Below, one piece after another: positions 10,905 through 22,322 of a DNA stretch of 64,000 nucleotides. A model generated the notes under the pieces. The model saw only the letters and a program-made list of their open reading frames with translations. It did no database searches and was not told the origin of the DNA. A program made the translations under genes and the position numbers. The number at the start of each line of letters is the position of its first letter. The stretch's first letter is position 1. The DNA is from Haliotis asinina (Eukaryota > Mollusca > Gastropoda > Lepetellida > Haliotidae): NCBI RefSeq assembly GCF_037392515.1, contig NC_090282.1, positions 54,646,843 through 54,710,842 on the forward strand, read 5' to 3'.

Positions 10905-13026
10905 TTGCATTCAAGGCTTGGAGGCCGATACAGGCCTTACTCACCAACAGCAGTGACAAATGCCTATGTTTCAGTTGTTGAAGGTGGTGCTTCTATCCGT
11001 GGAGCAGCAGGAAAAGATGGTATTCCTGAGGCAACGTTGCGTGACAGAGTCAGAGGTTATGTGAACCCTGAAGTTGTCAAGCCTGGTATACTGTTGCTGC
11101 TCAACCAAGAAGAGGAACTGCACCTTGTTGAACATCTGAAGGTTATGGCTGCTTCAGGTTATGGCTATAGCAGAGCAGAAGTGGTGGACATGGCAAGTAC
11201 TTATGCTGTAGCACTTGGTAAGCGTAATGAAGAACGTTTTCTCACTTTGATGGGGTTCTACAACTTCATGAAGAGATGGCCTGAACTGAAGATGTGCAAG
11301 CCAAGGAATTTGGAGCTACAGTGGGCAAAGGCTACATCACAAGAATGTGTCACAGAATGTGTCGAAGAGCTTCAAAAACTTCTCAGTAAATATGACCTAC
11401 TTAACTCACCAGAGAGAACTGACAATGTTGATGAAAAGGGACTGAAACAAAACCATTCGTCTCCATCCACTGTAACTTCTTTAGAAGCTGCTGCAACAAC
11501 ACCAGCCGTAGTATCTGGCAAGGGTACTACTGTTACTGTTATTGGATGTGGCAACGCTCTTGGCAACCAAATTCCACCATACTTTGTATTTCCAGGCAAG
11601 AGGATGAGGCCAGAACTACTCAAAGACTGCTATAACCAAGACATTTTGAGTTAAAAAGTTTATAAAATATTTGATAGAAATATAAGGAACAATTGAAGTT
11701 AAGTTAGGAAGGGTCAATGTACTGGGAAAATGCATTGACCAAGTAATCAAATTTTATGGATTCACTTTTCTCGAGGAAATGGCAATTTCTCTGAAGTAAC
11801 ATAAACTAGGACTTTATAATTCTACATGATTAGGCGGATGGACATTCGGATACTAATGGTCAGTGTGTCAATAAAAGGGAGCTGATGGAACTGTAACAGA
11901 GTCTAGCTGGTCCAATACTCAGGTTTTCAGGTACTATCTTGAACATCATTTTGCCAAGTTTGTACAAGGCCGAGATTCAAACAAGATACTGATCCTGTAT
12001 GATGGTCACAAGTCCCATATTTCCCTTCAACACATTGACTTGGCCAAAGAACACAATATTATTCTGTTCATCCTCCCTGCACACACAAGACATGTTCTGC
12101 AGCCACTTGATGTAGGATGCTTTGGCCCATTTGAAAGGAACTACAACAACGAGTGTCACAAATTTATGCGAGCTAATGCTTGCCCTGGTATTGATTGATA
12201 TTCTGTTTGCGATCTCACATGTAAAGCATATGACAAGGTACTTTCTCCTGACAACTTGAGAAGTTCTCTCTGGAAATCTGGAATCCATCCATTTGACCCA
12301 CTCGTTGTTGACCAATCAGCGTTCATTCCGGCAAAGGTTTTGAAGAGAGCGGCACTTGGAACTCAGCTGACCTCTGATGTTCCAGATCTTCAAGAAATTA
12401 CTCCATCTCCATCAACATCAACGCCAACATTCTTCAAGTTCTGGGAGGAAGCTGTTGGCCAAGTTAACAAGGTTACCAAGAGGAGGACAATCAGCATAGT
12501 TGTGTCAGGAAAGACTATCAATGAAGACTCCACAAGGGAGAAAATTGTACAACATAACATCCTCGTCACAAGTACAGCTTCATCTAAACCAAAGAAAAAA
12601 GCAACAGCTTCTTCATCTGGCCTCCAACAGCCTGGACCTTCCAGCATCAAAAAGACAAAAGCTGCTCATCCGGTGAAACATACAACAGTTTCTGATAGTT
12701 CATCTGACAAGATCACAGAGGATGATAAATGCTGCGTTTGTCACAGATTTGTGCCTTCGGAAAAAGTACATTCTGATGCCATCTATTTCACTTCATGGGG
12801 AGAATGTATGTATAGAGGATGTGACCACCGGACTCACCTCAAGTACTGTTGTGCAGGTACAAGACTTTCAAGAAAGGATATTTTTTACTGTCCATGCCAT
12901 GATTTGCCATCCTTGCAGACAATGAAACTGTCAATGTTCACTAGTAAATACTGGCAACATTCAACTTTCACATCAGTTTCTCATGTTGTGAACTTTTCAT
13001 GTTATGAACTTTTCATTCAGGATTAA
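10905..13026 (+). pseudogene. Pogo-like (Tc1/mariner superfamily) transposase with C-terminal PHD-like finger
   Basis: Domains in order: an HTH_psq-type segment (AVTNAYVSVVEGGASIRGAA then IPEATLRDRVRGY), a CENP-B-like DNA-binding region (RFLTLMGFYNFMKRWPEL), and a DDE_1 catalytic core with NVDEKGLK, LILYDGHKSHIS and VLQPLDVGCFGPFE giving the three acidic residues. A Ser/Lys-rich linker follows, then a cysteine-rich finger at about 12,725-12,900 (CCVCHRFVP, CDHRTHLKYC, FYCPCH). The gene is broken in two places: about 245 bp of unrelated sequence (11,633-11,880) interrupts the core before ADGTVTESSW, and a TGA at 12,196-12,198 follows ANACPGID. The start is unclear; the first in-frame codons (HSRLGGRYRPYSP) have no ATG in context. 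The remains of an element, not a host gene. Confidence 0.78.
11633..11880. repeat. Foreign segment inside the pogo-like core
   Basis: Non-coding AT-rich sequence between RPELLKDC and ADGTVTESSW of the transposase, where related proteins have only a few residues. It has no clear inverted ends. It may be a small secondary insertion or a rearrangement. Confidence 0.45.
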
Positions 13027-15070
13027 TGGAACGTTTACTACTTTCATTGCATTTTCTCTGAGATTACTGGAACGTTTTACAGCATTTTTCTACGAATATA
13101 GCCTAAAGTAGACAGATTCTGAACATTACCTTGCTAAAACCTTGTTATCGGTACTGCAAGACATGAACTTCAGACATTACATCATTATCAGCTGTTGGCA
13201 TAAACTGTGCGCCGTACTGATTGTCCTGTCATCAGCTATCATGAATATTGATGACGTAGCTCACAAATGACCCACATACTGTCGTCCGGATAATGGCTTC
13301 TTCCCGCTACGAAAGCCAAGTGTCAAAGGCTGGAACTTGTGTTTTTAGAAACATTTTACGCTGATGGAGGTTTGTATAATTGTTTAATTTCATGTGCCTT
13401 GTTAATCCTGCATACCATGTCGAAACGTGTTATGTGCGCGAATATTGATTACGCGAGGTTACCTTTTTATGTCATATATGTCAATAAAACACTTTTGTCA
13501 TTCTGAAGTTCAACGTTGTCGGTATTGGACCACAGGCGGCCATTGTGCACAAACTCTGTTGATGTCATGTTTCCATGGTATTCCCTACATACCAACTTAC
13601 GGGTGCACAGCACGTCACAATCTGACATGTTATGAACAGCCAATCCTGAAGTGTCAAAGTAGGTTTACAGTAATAACAAAGTGGATAAGTTGTTATACTG
13701 TCAATAATTTTAGAAGTAACAAAATAGTCATATTTCTTCAGTGTAAATTTCAAGTACACAAAATATGTAGAGTTGATCAACAGAATGTTTGAAATGGAAC
13801 TAAAAAAACAACTGCAAAGATGGCCCTATGAGACTTCCACAGTTTGAAGAAATAGCTAGACATAAAGGTATTTTTTTTTAGTTGATAACTGTACGTATGC
13901 AAAATGAATGAATGTCTCAACATATTTCGCTCACAGCCGTGATGACCTACTGCTGAACGTAATCAGTCGATAGGTGATTTAGTGCGTGGATCGTGAGAAA
14001 ATTAGAAAATCATTAGAAAATATAACGGAAACTTAAGTACCACGGAATCATATGACGGCATGGTGCTTAGTTGTTTGTGTCCTCATGGTTTTGTTGTGAA
14101 CAGTGGTGAAAAGGTCATTTCTAATTGAAACTAAGACTGAAACCTTAGGCAAAAACATCTGATTTCTTCACCTATGTCATAACATCATCACCAATGTTTT
14201 CACTTAATTTTTTTAATTTATCTAATACCTGTGTTGGTGTCACAAGTCTTCTTGCCGTTGGTTGCAGGTGTTTTCCCTTTACACGAATTCGGTGATCGAC
14301 GGGGTGACAACACAGCTTTCTTTGATGTCTCGTTATTTGGAGCTTTGTTTGGCGTTTTTGTGAAGAAAGAGAACAGATTTGATTGTTTTATGGACATTTT
14401 AACAGGTTTCCGTCAAAATATAATGTCAACACTCCACGCACATCGTCTCCCGCGTTTTTGAGAACACGCTTCCGGTGGAATGTCTAAAAGATGAAGGTAT
14501 CATAACAAAAACGAAACTAGATTATTCTCATAGTGTTGATCGCGATCTTCGTTACTCCAGCTATGAGTTTCAAACGCTAATACCCACCTAAAATTCATGA
14601 AGGCAAAATAAATCACACTGCCTAATTTACTAATTATGATACTATCATAAGAATAACATAAAAATATGAATACAGTACAGCCAGAAAAATGGTGGTGTCA
14701 GCAGTTTTGTACATAAAATATTTAAAACTTATGCTTAAATATTAAAAGGAGTAGGGACGGTCATTAAACCCTCAAATAACACATGGGGTCCATGTGTATG
14801 GAATATAATGAAATACAAATTAGAAATTATATATGATGTAAATGATATCGCTGTCAATTAAAAAGACAACGTGATTCAGTCAGTCTATTTTTTTGTCGTT
14901 CCTGTGTCCAACCCCTTATGCACAGCACTGTTTGTCTGTTTGTGTTGACAAAGCAAAGCGAAGGCCTTGTGAATGTTCGCTCCTGGAAATGCAAAACGTC
15001 TCCGCAGTCACACCTATGGTAAAACCTATCGAAAGATTCGTAACAACCAAAAACCTTCATTATGAGTACA
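13027..15070. other. Gene-less stretch
   Basis: No exon recognised. The frames at 13427-13792 (+) and 14231-14461 (+) lack domains and repeated structure. It probably includes the 3' remainder of the pogo-like element; its terminal inverted repeat could not be identified. Confidence 0.35.
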
Positions 15071-15076
15071 ATAACA

Positions 15077-15880
15077 CAGCGAAGAACACCACCCATCTAA
15101 AAATACCACAAGAATATCACCCATCTGAGAGAGGAATAGAGCAGTCATGAATATCACCTATCTGAGAGTACCACACAGCAATCAAGAACATAACCCGTCT
15201 AAGAGTACCACATAGAGCAACCAAGAACACCACCCATCCGAGAGTACAATAGAGCAACCAAGAATATCACTCATCTGATAGTACAATGGAGCAACCAAGA
15301 ATATCACCATTTGAGAGTACCATAGATCAACAAATAACATCACCCATCTGACATTACCATAGAGCAACCAAGACCACATCCTCGATATCTCCAGGGTATA
15401 CGTTCCGATAAGTCTCCACTATAGTGGAGATATCGAGGATGCCAAGAACATCACGCATCTGAGATTACCATAGAGCAACCAAGACCATCACACATCTGAG
15501 AGCACCATACAACCAAGAACACCACACGTCTGACAGTACCATACAGCAACCAAGACCACCACCCATCCAAGATTACCATAGAGCAACCAAGAACATCGCT
15601 CATCTGAGAATACCATGGGACAAACAAGAACAACGCCCACAACATAGAACAACCAAGAACGTATCAGAGAGTACCATACAACAACCAAGAACACCACCCC
15701 TCTGAGAGAAACATAGAGCAACCAAGAGCACCACCCTTCTGAGAAAACTATAGAGCAACCAAGAACACCACCAACAAGAGTGTACAGAATACCAACCAAA
15801 TAACAATTGAGAGTACAACAAAAAACCTAGGAACACCAACCACAAGTACAGTACTGCACAACAACCAAGAACACCTCCAA
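15077..15880. repeat. Minisatellite A, ~37-bp unit
   Basis: Degenerate tandem array of about 20 units whose core is CAAGAACACCACCCATCTGA then GAGTACCATAGAGCAAC. Units vary in length, and one copy is split by the 65-bp palindrome at 15,377-15,441. The reverse strand gives long open frames (LLYGNVRW-type) that are only translations of the repeat. Confidence 0.9.
15377..15441. repeat. 65-bp palindromic insert in minisatellite A
   Basis: The ends are perfect 17-bp inverted repeats, CATCCTCGATATCTCCA at 15,377-15,393 and its complement at 15,425-15,441. The right arm also overlaps a perfect 16-bp palindrome, CTCCACTATAGTGGAG (15,414-15,429). It differs completely from the surrounding repeat units and looks like a tiny inserted fold-back element. 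No target duplication could be fixed because the flanks are repetitive. Confidence 0.75.
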
Positions 15881-16043
15881 CATGATTTTTTTCCTGAAAG
15901 ACACAACGTGAAGATTTTGAACTGTTGAAAAGCAGTAGTTTGCCACTGAGGATCACTTTTGCAAGACATCCATTCTTGTGTATAAAGCCAGCAAGCTTAT
16001 GAAATATTTAGAAACACAGTCAAACTCTGTATTCGCGAGCTAA

Positions 16044-16617
16044 TCTGAGCGGTATGGTGAGATCATGGGTCTAGCTGAAAGCCGTGGAGAGATCTTGAAA
16101 CAGGTTCAGCGGCATGGTGACCTCTTGGATCCAGCTGAGCATCATGGTGAGTTCTTGGGTTCCGCTGAGCGCCACGATGAGGTCTTCGATCCCGCTGACT
16201 GCCATGGTGAGATCTTGGATCCCGCTGTGGGCCATGATCTTGGATCCCAATGAAAGGGTGAGATCTTGGATCCATCTGAGCATCATGATGAGATCTTGGA
16301 ACGTGAGATCTTGGATCCAGTTGAGCACCAGGGTGAGTTCTTGGATCTAGCTGAGCGCCATGATGAGACCTTGGATCACACTTAGTGTCATGGTGAGATC
16401 TTGGAACACGCTGAGCACCATGGTTGGTCTAAGAACACGCTGAGTTGCATGATGTGATCTTGGATCCAGCTGAGACCCATGGTGCGTTCTTAGGGCCCGC
16501 TAAGCGCCTAGGTGAGATCTTGGCACAAACTGATCGTCATGATGAGATCTTGGATCCAGGTGAGCGTCATGGTGAGGTCTTGGAACAGGATAAGCGCCAT
16601 GGTTTGATCTTGTAACA
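16044..16617. repeat. Minisatellite B, 30-bp unit
   Basis: About 19 units of roughly 30 bp around CATGGTGAGATCTTGGATCC then AGCTGAG. The period is a multiple of three, so both strands give short frames with a 10-residue repeat (GEILDPAERH-like on the plus strand). These frames last only 60-85 residues with no start context or flanking exons, so I read it as non-coding. Confidence 0.9.
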
Positions 16618-16700
16618 TGTTTAATAAAGTATACTCACCTGGCATTATTTTAACACGTTAATAAAACACACGGTGCCCCGTTCTCACACGTGAATAGAGC

Positions 16701-16955
16701 CTGAAGACAACTATGTACGGACGTATTTGGAACTTAACAATGGAGTCGCCTGAAGTGAACTATGTATTTGGAACATGCAGTGGAACCGAATGAAGTGAAC
16801 TATATATTTTCAACTTAAAATGGAATCGCCCGAAGTGAACAATGTATTTGGAACTTACATTTGAATCGCCTGAAGTGAACTACTAGTATGTATTTAAAAC
16901 GTACAATGGAACCGCCTGAAGTGAACTATGAAGTTGGAACTTACAATAGAATCGC
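16701..16955. repeat. Minisatellite C, ~40-bp unit
   Basis: Six diverged units built on CGCCTGAAGTGAACTATGTA then TTTGGAACTTACAATGGAAT. Unrelated in sequence to minisatellites A and B just to its left. Confidence 0.85.
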
Positions 16956-18240
16956 TGTATCGGCTGTGTGCATTTCCTGAAACACTGATTACATATTCAG
17001 CAACATTTAGTTTCTCATTTGCGAACCCATTTCCTTTTGTTTGTATGTTCAAGCAGTGTAAGTAAGCGGTTGAACATTTGAACAGTAGGTGCGGTTAAAA
17101 AGACAAGGCATGTGTTATTGAAGTTCTGGATAGTATTCCACAGAGAACTATCGCTGGCCCTGCCAAAAGTCAATATGGCGAATGTTTATGTGATGTCCTC
17201 ATTAAGTGTGAGAGGTGTATTTTGTTTTGCCGAAACTGGGTCGCTATGTGAATGACGACAGCCTCGTTACCTATGAACATTTCCACTTATCAGGAGTTCG
17301 GGGTAGAGCGTGCATGTGAATTTGTCAATATATCCTACACGGGTGGTGGTGATTGATCCAAGTGTGATATCTGATCACTCTCTATTGTCCTGAGCCATCT
17401 ATACGGGTGAAGGTTTCGGTGAAGTAATCACAGAGACGCTGGAACATGGACATGTGTCACGTAAAGTTGACGTAGTGCTTGATAAATGGACAACTGGACT
17501 TAAATACCTTCTGAAAGCTGCCATTGAAACACCACTTCGTGTCTCTCTCTCTCTCTATATATATATATATGTCTCCCTACAGAGTATATACACATACTCG
17601 GGGCATCACTTGCTTGGTAACGCTTATGGATTCATCAATACGACGCTGCTCGGAGTAATACAGTAATTATTTGCTTGCTCATAAAATATCTTATTCTCAC
17701 GAACAAACCATGACAGTGAGTCCAGGTACTACCATCCTTGATCGGCCTCATTGCCATGTTAATAATAACATGGACTTTTCATACATACGTGTGTGTGTGT
17801 GTGTGTGTTGAATTGTATATATGTGTGTATTCGTACTCGCAAACAAAAGATCATAATTAGTACACTGGCACAGAAAATAGTTTTTCAACATGTGGATGGG
17901 TCACAATCACGAAGCCACCACAGATGGGTGAGCCATCATACCGTTTGTGGACATTCTGAGCAGGTCACAGCGATGTCCATCGCACCTGCATATGTTTCAA
18001 AACACAATACCAGACGTGTCGTTAATATAAATTTTATTAATAAAAAATAGCCATAAAACACATGTATAAGGATACCTTCTGCATCCCTGAAGAAACAACA
18101 GTGTTCCAGTCACCTGGGCCCACATGTCAACGTGTAATAATTCGTGCGCAGTTCTTGTATTCCAGAAACAGATCTACACAAAGGCATCTCCGAAAGGTCA
18201 CGTTACTTACTGCTTTGTGGCATGCAGTTGCGAAACACAT
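16956..18240. other. Gene-less stretch with short simple repeats
   Basis: Contains a (TC)n-(TA)n run near 17,541-17,571 and a (GT)n run near 17,791-17,808. No exon recognised on either strand. Confidence 0.35.
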
Positions 18241-18244
18241 TTGC

Positions 18245-18660
18245 TCAACAATGCAAGGTACAGACACAACTCAATGTACAAGACAACACAACCAAAATGG
18301 CTAAGGCGTCAGTCCAAGACACCAAGGAAAGCGTTTTATAAAAGACATGAGAACTGGTTTCGGTGGGACAGAGAACTGCTCATGGATCTGCAAACATGTT
18401 GCACAACATAAAATGTATATGAATGATAGAAAGTGATTAATGTTTTAGTGAAAATAGCTTTTATGTCTTGATTTGATATTTGTGTCAACATTCTTGGATA
18501 AAATGTAATTCTTCAATATCTATGTTCCCCCTTATGAGAAATATCTATCTATAGAAATAAAACATCACAAAATCTACCTCATCTAATATTAAACTTTAAA
18601 ATGGCCCATGGCCACGTTATTTATCAGATCTGTCACAAACAATTACGAGTCCACAGAAAA
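18245..18660 (+). repeat. Local direct duplication, copy 1
   Basis: Shares a long collinear series of words with 18,830-19,212: GGTACAGACACAACTCA, GCGTCAGTCCAAGACACC (GCATCAG in copy 2), GTCAACATTCTTGGAT, AAACATCACAAAATCT, CCTCATCTAATATTAAA and CAGATCTGTC. Not coding. Confidence 0.75.
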
Positions 18661-18829
18661 AATCAGCTTTGTAATCAAAAGAAGTAAAATTAATCCTGAC
18701 GTGACGAAAGAACTATTGAAACCCCAGAAATGTATTTGACTAATAGGGAATTTTCGTATCCTGTTAGATATGTGAGACGGGCGGTCAGTGAAAAAATAAT
18801 TTCAGGTTGATGACATTGAAAAATCTACT
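18661..18829 (+). repeat. Dispersed repeat, related to 25,930-26,110
   Basis: Sits between the two copies of the local duplication. Shares GAAAGAACTATTGAAACCCC, CAGAAATGTATTTGACTAAT and GGCGGTCAGTGAAAAAATA with a copy about 7 kb to the right. Confidence 0.7.
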
Positions 18830-19212
18830 CAATGCATGGTACAGACACAACTCATTGTATATACAAGATTACACAATCAACATGACTAAGGCATCAGTCC
18901 AAGACACCGTGCAAAGTACGCAACTGGTTAGGGAGTCGAGAATTGCTAATGGATCTCCAAATATGTCCCAACATGTTGTACAACATAAAATATGTATGAG
19001 TAATAGAAAGTGATAAATGTTTTTGTCAAATTTGCCTTATCGTCTTGGTATAACATTTGCGTCAACATTCTTGGATGAAATGTAATGCTTCAGTTCCCCC
19101 ATTGAGAAATATCTATTTACAGTAAGGAAACATCACAAAATCTGCCTCATCTAATATTAAAGTTAGAAATTGCCACGTTATTAATCAGATCTGTCGCACA
19201 AAATTTCGAGTC
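18830..19212 (+). repeat. Local direct duplication, copy 2
   Basis: Diverged second copy of 18,245-18,660 in the same orientation, with small deletions relative to copy 1. Confidence 0.75.
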
Positions 19213-19464
19213 CACGTCACCTTAATAATCATGACAATAAAGTACTGACATGACTTTCTGACACCATTTCTTCCCCACACTATTAACTGCTTCCATTCAC
19301 ACCCGTTCTTTCACTGGCAACTCAGGTCAGAGTTGAAAGGGTGACATGCGACTGATAAGTAAAACATTATTTAAAATATATCTTGTTCATTAAAACCTTG
19401 GGTAGCCATTTTGCCACATGCCCATGTGTGGGATGTGTTCTATCTTGGAAACTTGATCTTGACC

Positions 19465-21053
19465 TCACTGTTGCATGTTCCGGATGTAGTCAATCTCACG
19501 TGACATCTGACACAACGCACATGGGCCGCAGAAGGTTGTCATGCAACAATCGTCCATCACAGTTCCCTGTAGAAAGAGATTAGCTTGCTTCAACGAGACT
19601 ACACAAGTGCCTTTACACGAATTGCTACACGAACTTTGTTTTTAAGAGGAGATGATATTTCGCAAAATCTGATGAACAAACAAATCAAATGCATGGTCAC
19701 AATAACAAACCTGTATGTTCTGCTCGATCCGAAGCTTGGTTCTCAAGACGATGAGTGCCCCGGGTACACAGCATGGGACACAGGCAGACTCTCCCAACTG
19801 CCCGGAGACCTGACAGGCCAAGGCTAAAGGACACACAGCCCCAAGCAGACCTGTAAGCAGACGACCCATTGGACTAAGGCTTAGTCTCTCAATATATATA
19901 ATATTGATAGTAACAAACAAACCCATTTTAATCGAAAAGGAGCCCCGGGAGACCAGAGATCATGAACCCGCGGAAATCTAGACTTGCTTCATTTCAGGCT
20001 TTAGCTTTGCAGAGAAGCCTTGGCATAAGGCAAAATAATGTGTTTCAGGGACTGCTAGACAGACTAACGAACCAAAGCAGATTTAGGATTTATTAAAAAT
20101 CTAGTAAGTGTCAGCATAAACCAGCGTGATCTTAGGTGGATCTTACGTCACTGAACATGGATTAATATGATTACGCGGTAGCGATCGAATTATTAAGCAA
20201 ATACGACTGTCTTCTGTGGCTTCAAATGGTAAAATTTATGTCACCACACAACACAACACACATCACAGGTGTGACTCACATGAGCCGATGTCATCAAAAC
20301 ATGAGCACAGGTCGGAGCTCCAGACTCGCGGTCCAATGTCTCTCATCATTGCGCCGGGCTGCTGGACTATCACCGTGGTCTGGTTGACGGGGGGAGGGGG
20401 CCCAATTGGGTACCCGCCTTGAACAGGCTGGATGTAGCGGACAGTACAATCAAACAGTAAAAAACATATTACACATATACAGAACAAATCATAGTTACAA
20501 GCCGTATTATTTATAAGACAATACGGAGACAGGCGAGTAAGGACATGCATAAATGCATATTACTCCTATTGGCAGAAGGTGTGTATGGAAAGGCCAGTGA
20601 GAGGTTTGTTTAAATACACTAATGCCGAGTGAAGCCGCCAATAAACAACTTAGTCCACTGAATTCTACCGTGTTCGTGCTAGGGACGTGAGGGTGCAGGG
20701 GTATATTTGTGACTGAATCCGAATACATGTTTAACTGAGCCTGGAAGAGAACATAATACGTAGATCTGGATTGTTGAACTAGCATGTAAAATTTCCTTGT
20801 CAGACATCGCGTGCCCCTCATCTTTATGAGTGGTTCAGTATTTCCATTCCTTTGTAGAACTTCTCTGAGGAAGTATCAAGAGAAAATACGATTATATCAA
20901 TTTGTATACAAATTAATTCATTATGTGCAACCATTCTTCCCAAAACCATCTCGTATATAAGGAATGAGTTTATGCGAGAAGTGTCTTATGTGCGACGTTC
21001 ACCTGAGATGTAGTGACGGTCACTTGCCCAGGGGAGGCAACTGGCTGCTCCAT
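19465..21053 (-). CDS. PLAC8/cornifelin-family protein, four coding exons, complete
   Basis: Four exons join in phase into a 146-residue protein: 21053-21003 (ATG; 17 codons), 20427-20280, 19850-19711 and 19566-19465 (ends TGA). All introns are GT-AG. The N-terminal ~55 residues are Pro/Gly/Gln-rich (GGYPIGPPPPVNQTT). The cysteine-rich PLAC8 domain follows: RVWSSDLCSCFDDIGSC, then LLGAVCPLALACQVS, CVPCCVPGALIVLRTK and a last exon with MDDCCMTTFCGPCALCQMSR, ending IDYIRNMQQ. Length and cysteine spacing match small PLAC8 proteins, which are membrane-associated or cytosolic; the family has varied, incompletely known roles (cell growth, organ size, metal handling in plants). I do not assign a specific function. 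No obvious polyadenylation signal lies just downstream. Confidence is high because three splice phases and all motifs agree. Confidence 0.9.
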
Positions 21054-22320
21054 TGTTGTTTTCTGAATAAAATATAATGAAACAATTACAATTTCCTACA
21101 ATCCAAATGAAGAACTGTTAGAAGCGGTCCAGTCGTAAGGGTACTGAGGACAACTGTCACCGTTTACAGATACCCACTTTAAACGAACCTACCTTCAATG
21201 ACATGGATCCTAGCAGACAGTGAATCAGGGACCTTAATATACCTTACACAGCTTACCGTGTATCAGTCCAAACAGAGACCGTCAGCGACACGTAATTTTG
21301 TTGACCACGATGTAGATTATGAATATTAGATTCTGGTGTTGACCCCACAAGCTGCCGATTTTAGTACTAAATCTCGACTTCACTGACCAATCACAGCTGA
21401 CCAACCTCGGCGTAGCAACAAACGCGCTTTAATCAAGCCTATTGTCTTTCAAAGTCAGAAAATAGCTTTTCCCCTTTGTTTTGATAGGTAGTGAAAAAAT
21501 AGTGTGTTCAAGCAGGGATAATCAACAATCTCTATATAGGCTCCCTGGTTCAAAGGATAGACGCACACATGTACCCCTTATAAACACAGCCTGAGGCTGT
21601 ACGTCAGATGCATTGTTTTACCTAAGGACGGTTGTGACAGTCAGGAGAAGAGACGCATGTGTCACCAGTTTAAACTATAAATGACAAACTTCTTTATGGC
21701 AAAGCGCGCTGGAAACAATAGTCTCCATCATTCCGGTATAGACGAAACGGGAACAGATAAATGAAATAAATGTATACGTTTTCCTTTTTTATCTCACAAT
21801 TGTGTCAGTGAGCGTCACAGCACGATATGTTTTGGTTTTTTTCCTTTCGCTCTTAAACGGTGTTTTGTTTTCATGTTCAAAACCTCGTCAGCGTGACACT
21901 GAGTAAACAGTTCTTATTATTCTCCTGCATTACCCTTACTTATTGATTGTAAAACAAACTGAAAGAATGGGCTTTCATTACTGTGTAAACATGGCTTGCT
22001 GTTCAGTTATCATGACAGGGCAGAACACGGATCCCTCAAGCATGTTGGTAAGCCTTTCCGCCACTTTACACTACTTTCAAAGAAATATGATACCTACAAC
22101 ATACAAGAGGTGTGGCTTATCATGGCAGATGCCAGATAGTTATCAGGTACCTCGTACAGTGCAACAAAAATATAGATTACACAAATTCGTTGACGAGCAA
22201 CCCATATAGGATTACCACAGACACAAAAAGAGTTACACAAAACCGTATACACAAAGTGTTTCACACATTACTGTATAAAATACCCTGCTTCTTTCTAAAA
22301 TAAACTTGCAGGTTTTGGCG
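21054..22320. other. Upstream region of the PLAC8-like gene
   Basis: Expected to hold the 5' UTR and promoter of the minus-strand PLAC8-like gene. The ATG is preceded, in gene direction, by ATTCAGAAAACAACA, which could include a 3' splice site for a non-coding first exon. No clear TATA box. Plus-strand frames at 21943-22209 and 22112-22303 are not recognisable. Confidence 0.35.
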
Positions 22321-22322
22321 GA

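Noticed and set aside
15182-15969. Long minus-strand frames of LLYGNVRW / VVWYSQM type
   Set aside because: Products of the 37-bp minisatellite; frames overlap in all phases and no start or splice context fits.
15077-16617. Repeat-spacer pattern that at first sight resembles a CRISPR array
   Set aside because: Units vary in length and sequence throughout with no constant repeat and unique spacer, and the window is eukaryotic.
20216-20422. Plus-strand frame over the PLAC8 exon
   Set aside because: Shadow of the minus-strand exon, which has correct splice sites and domain match.
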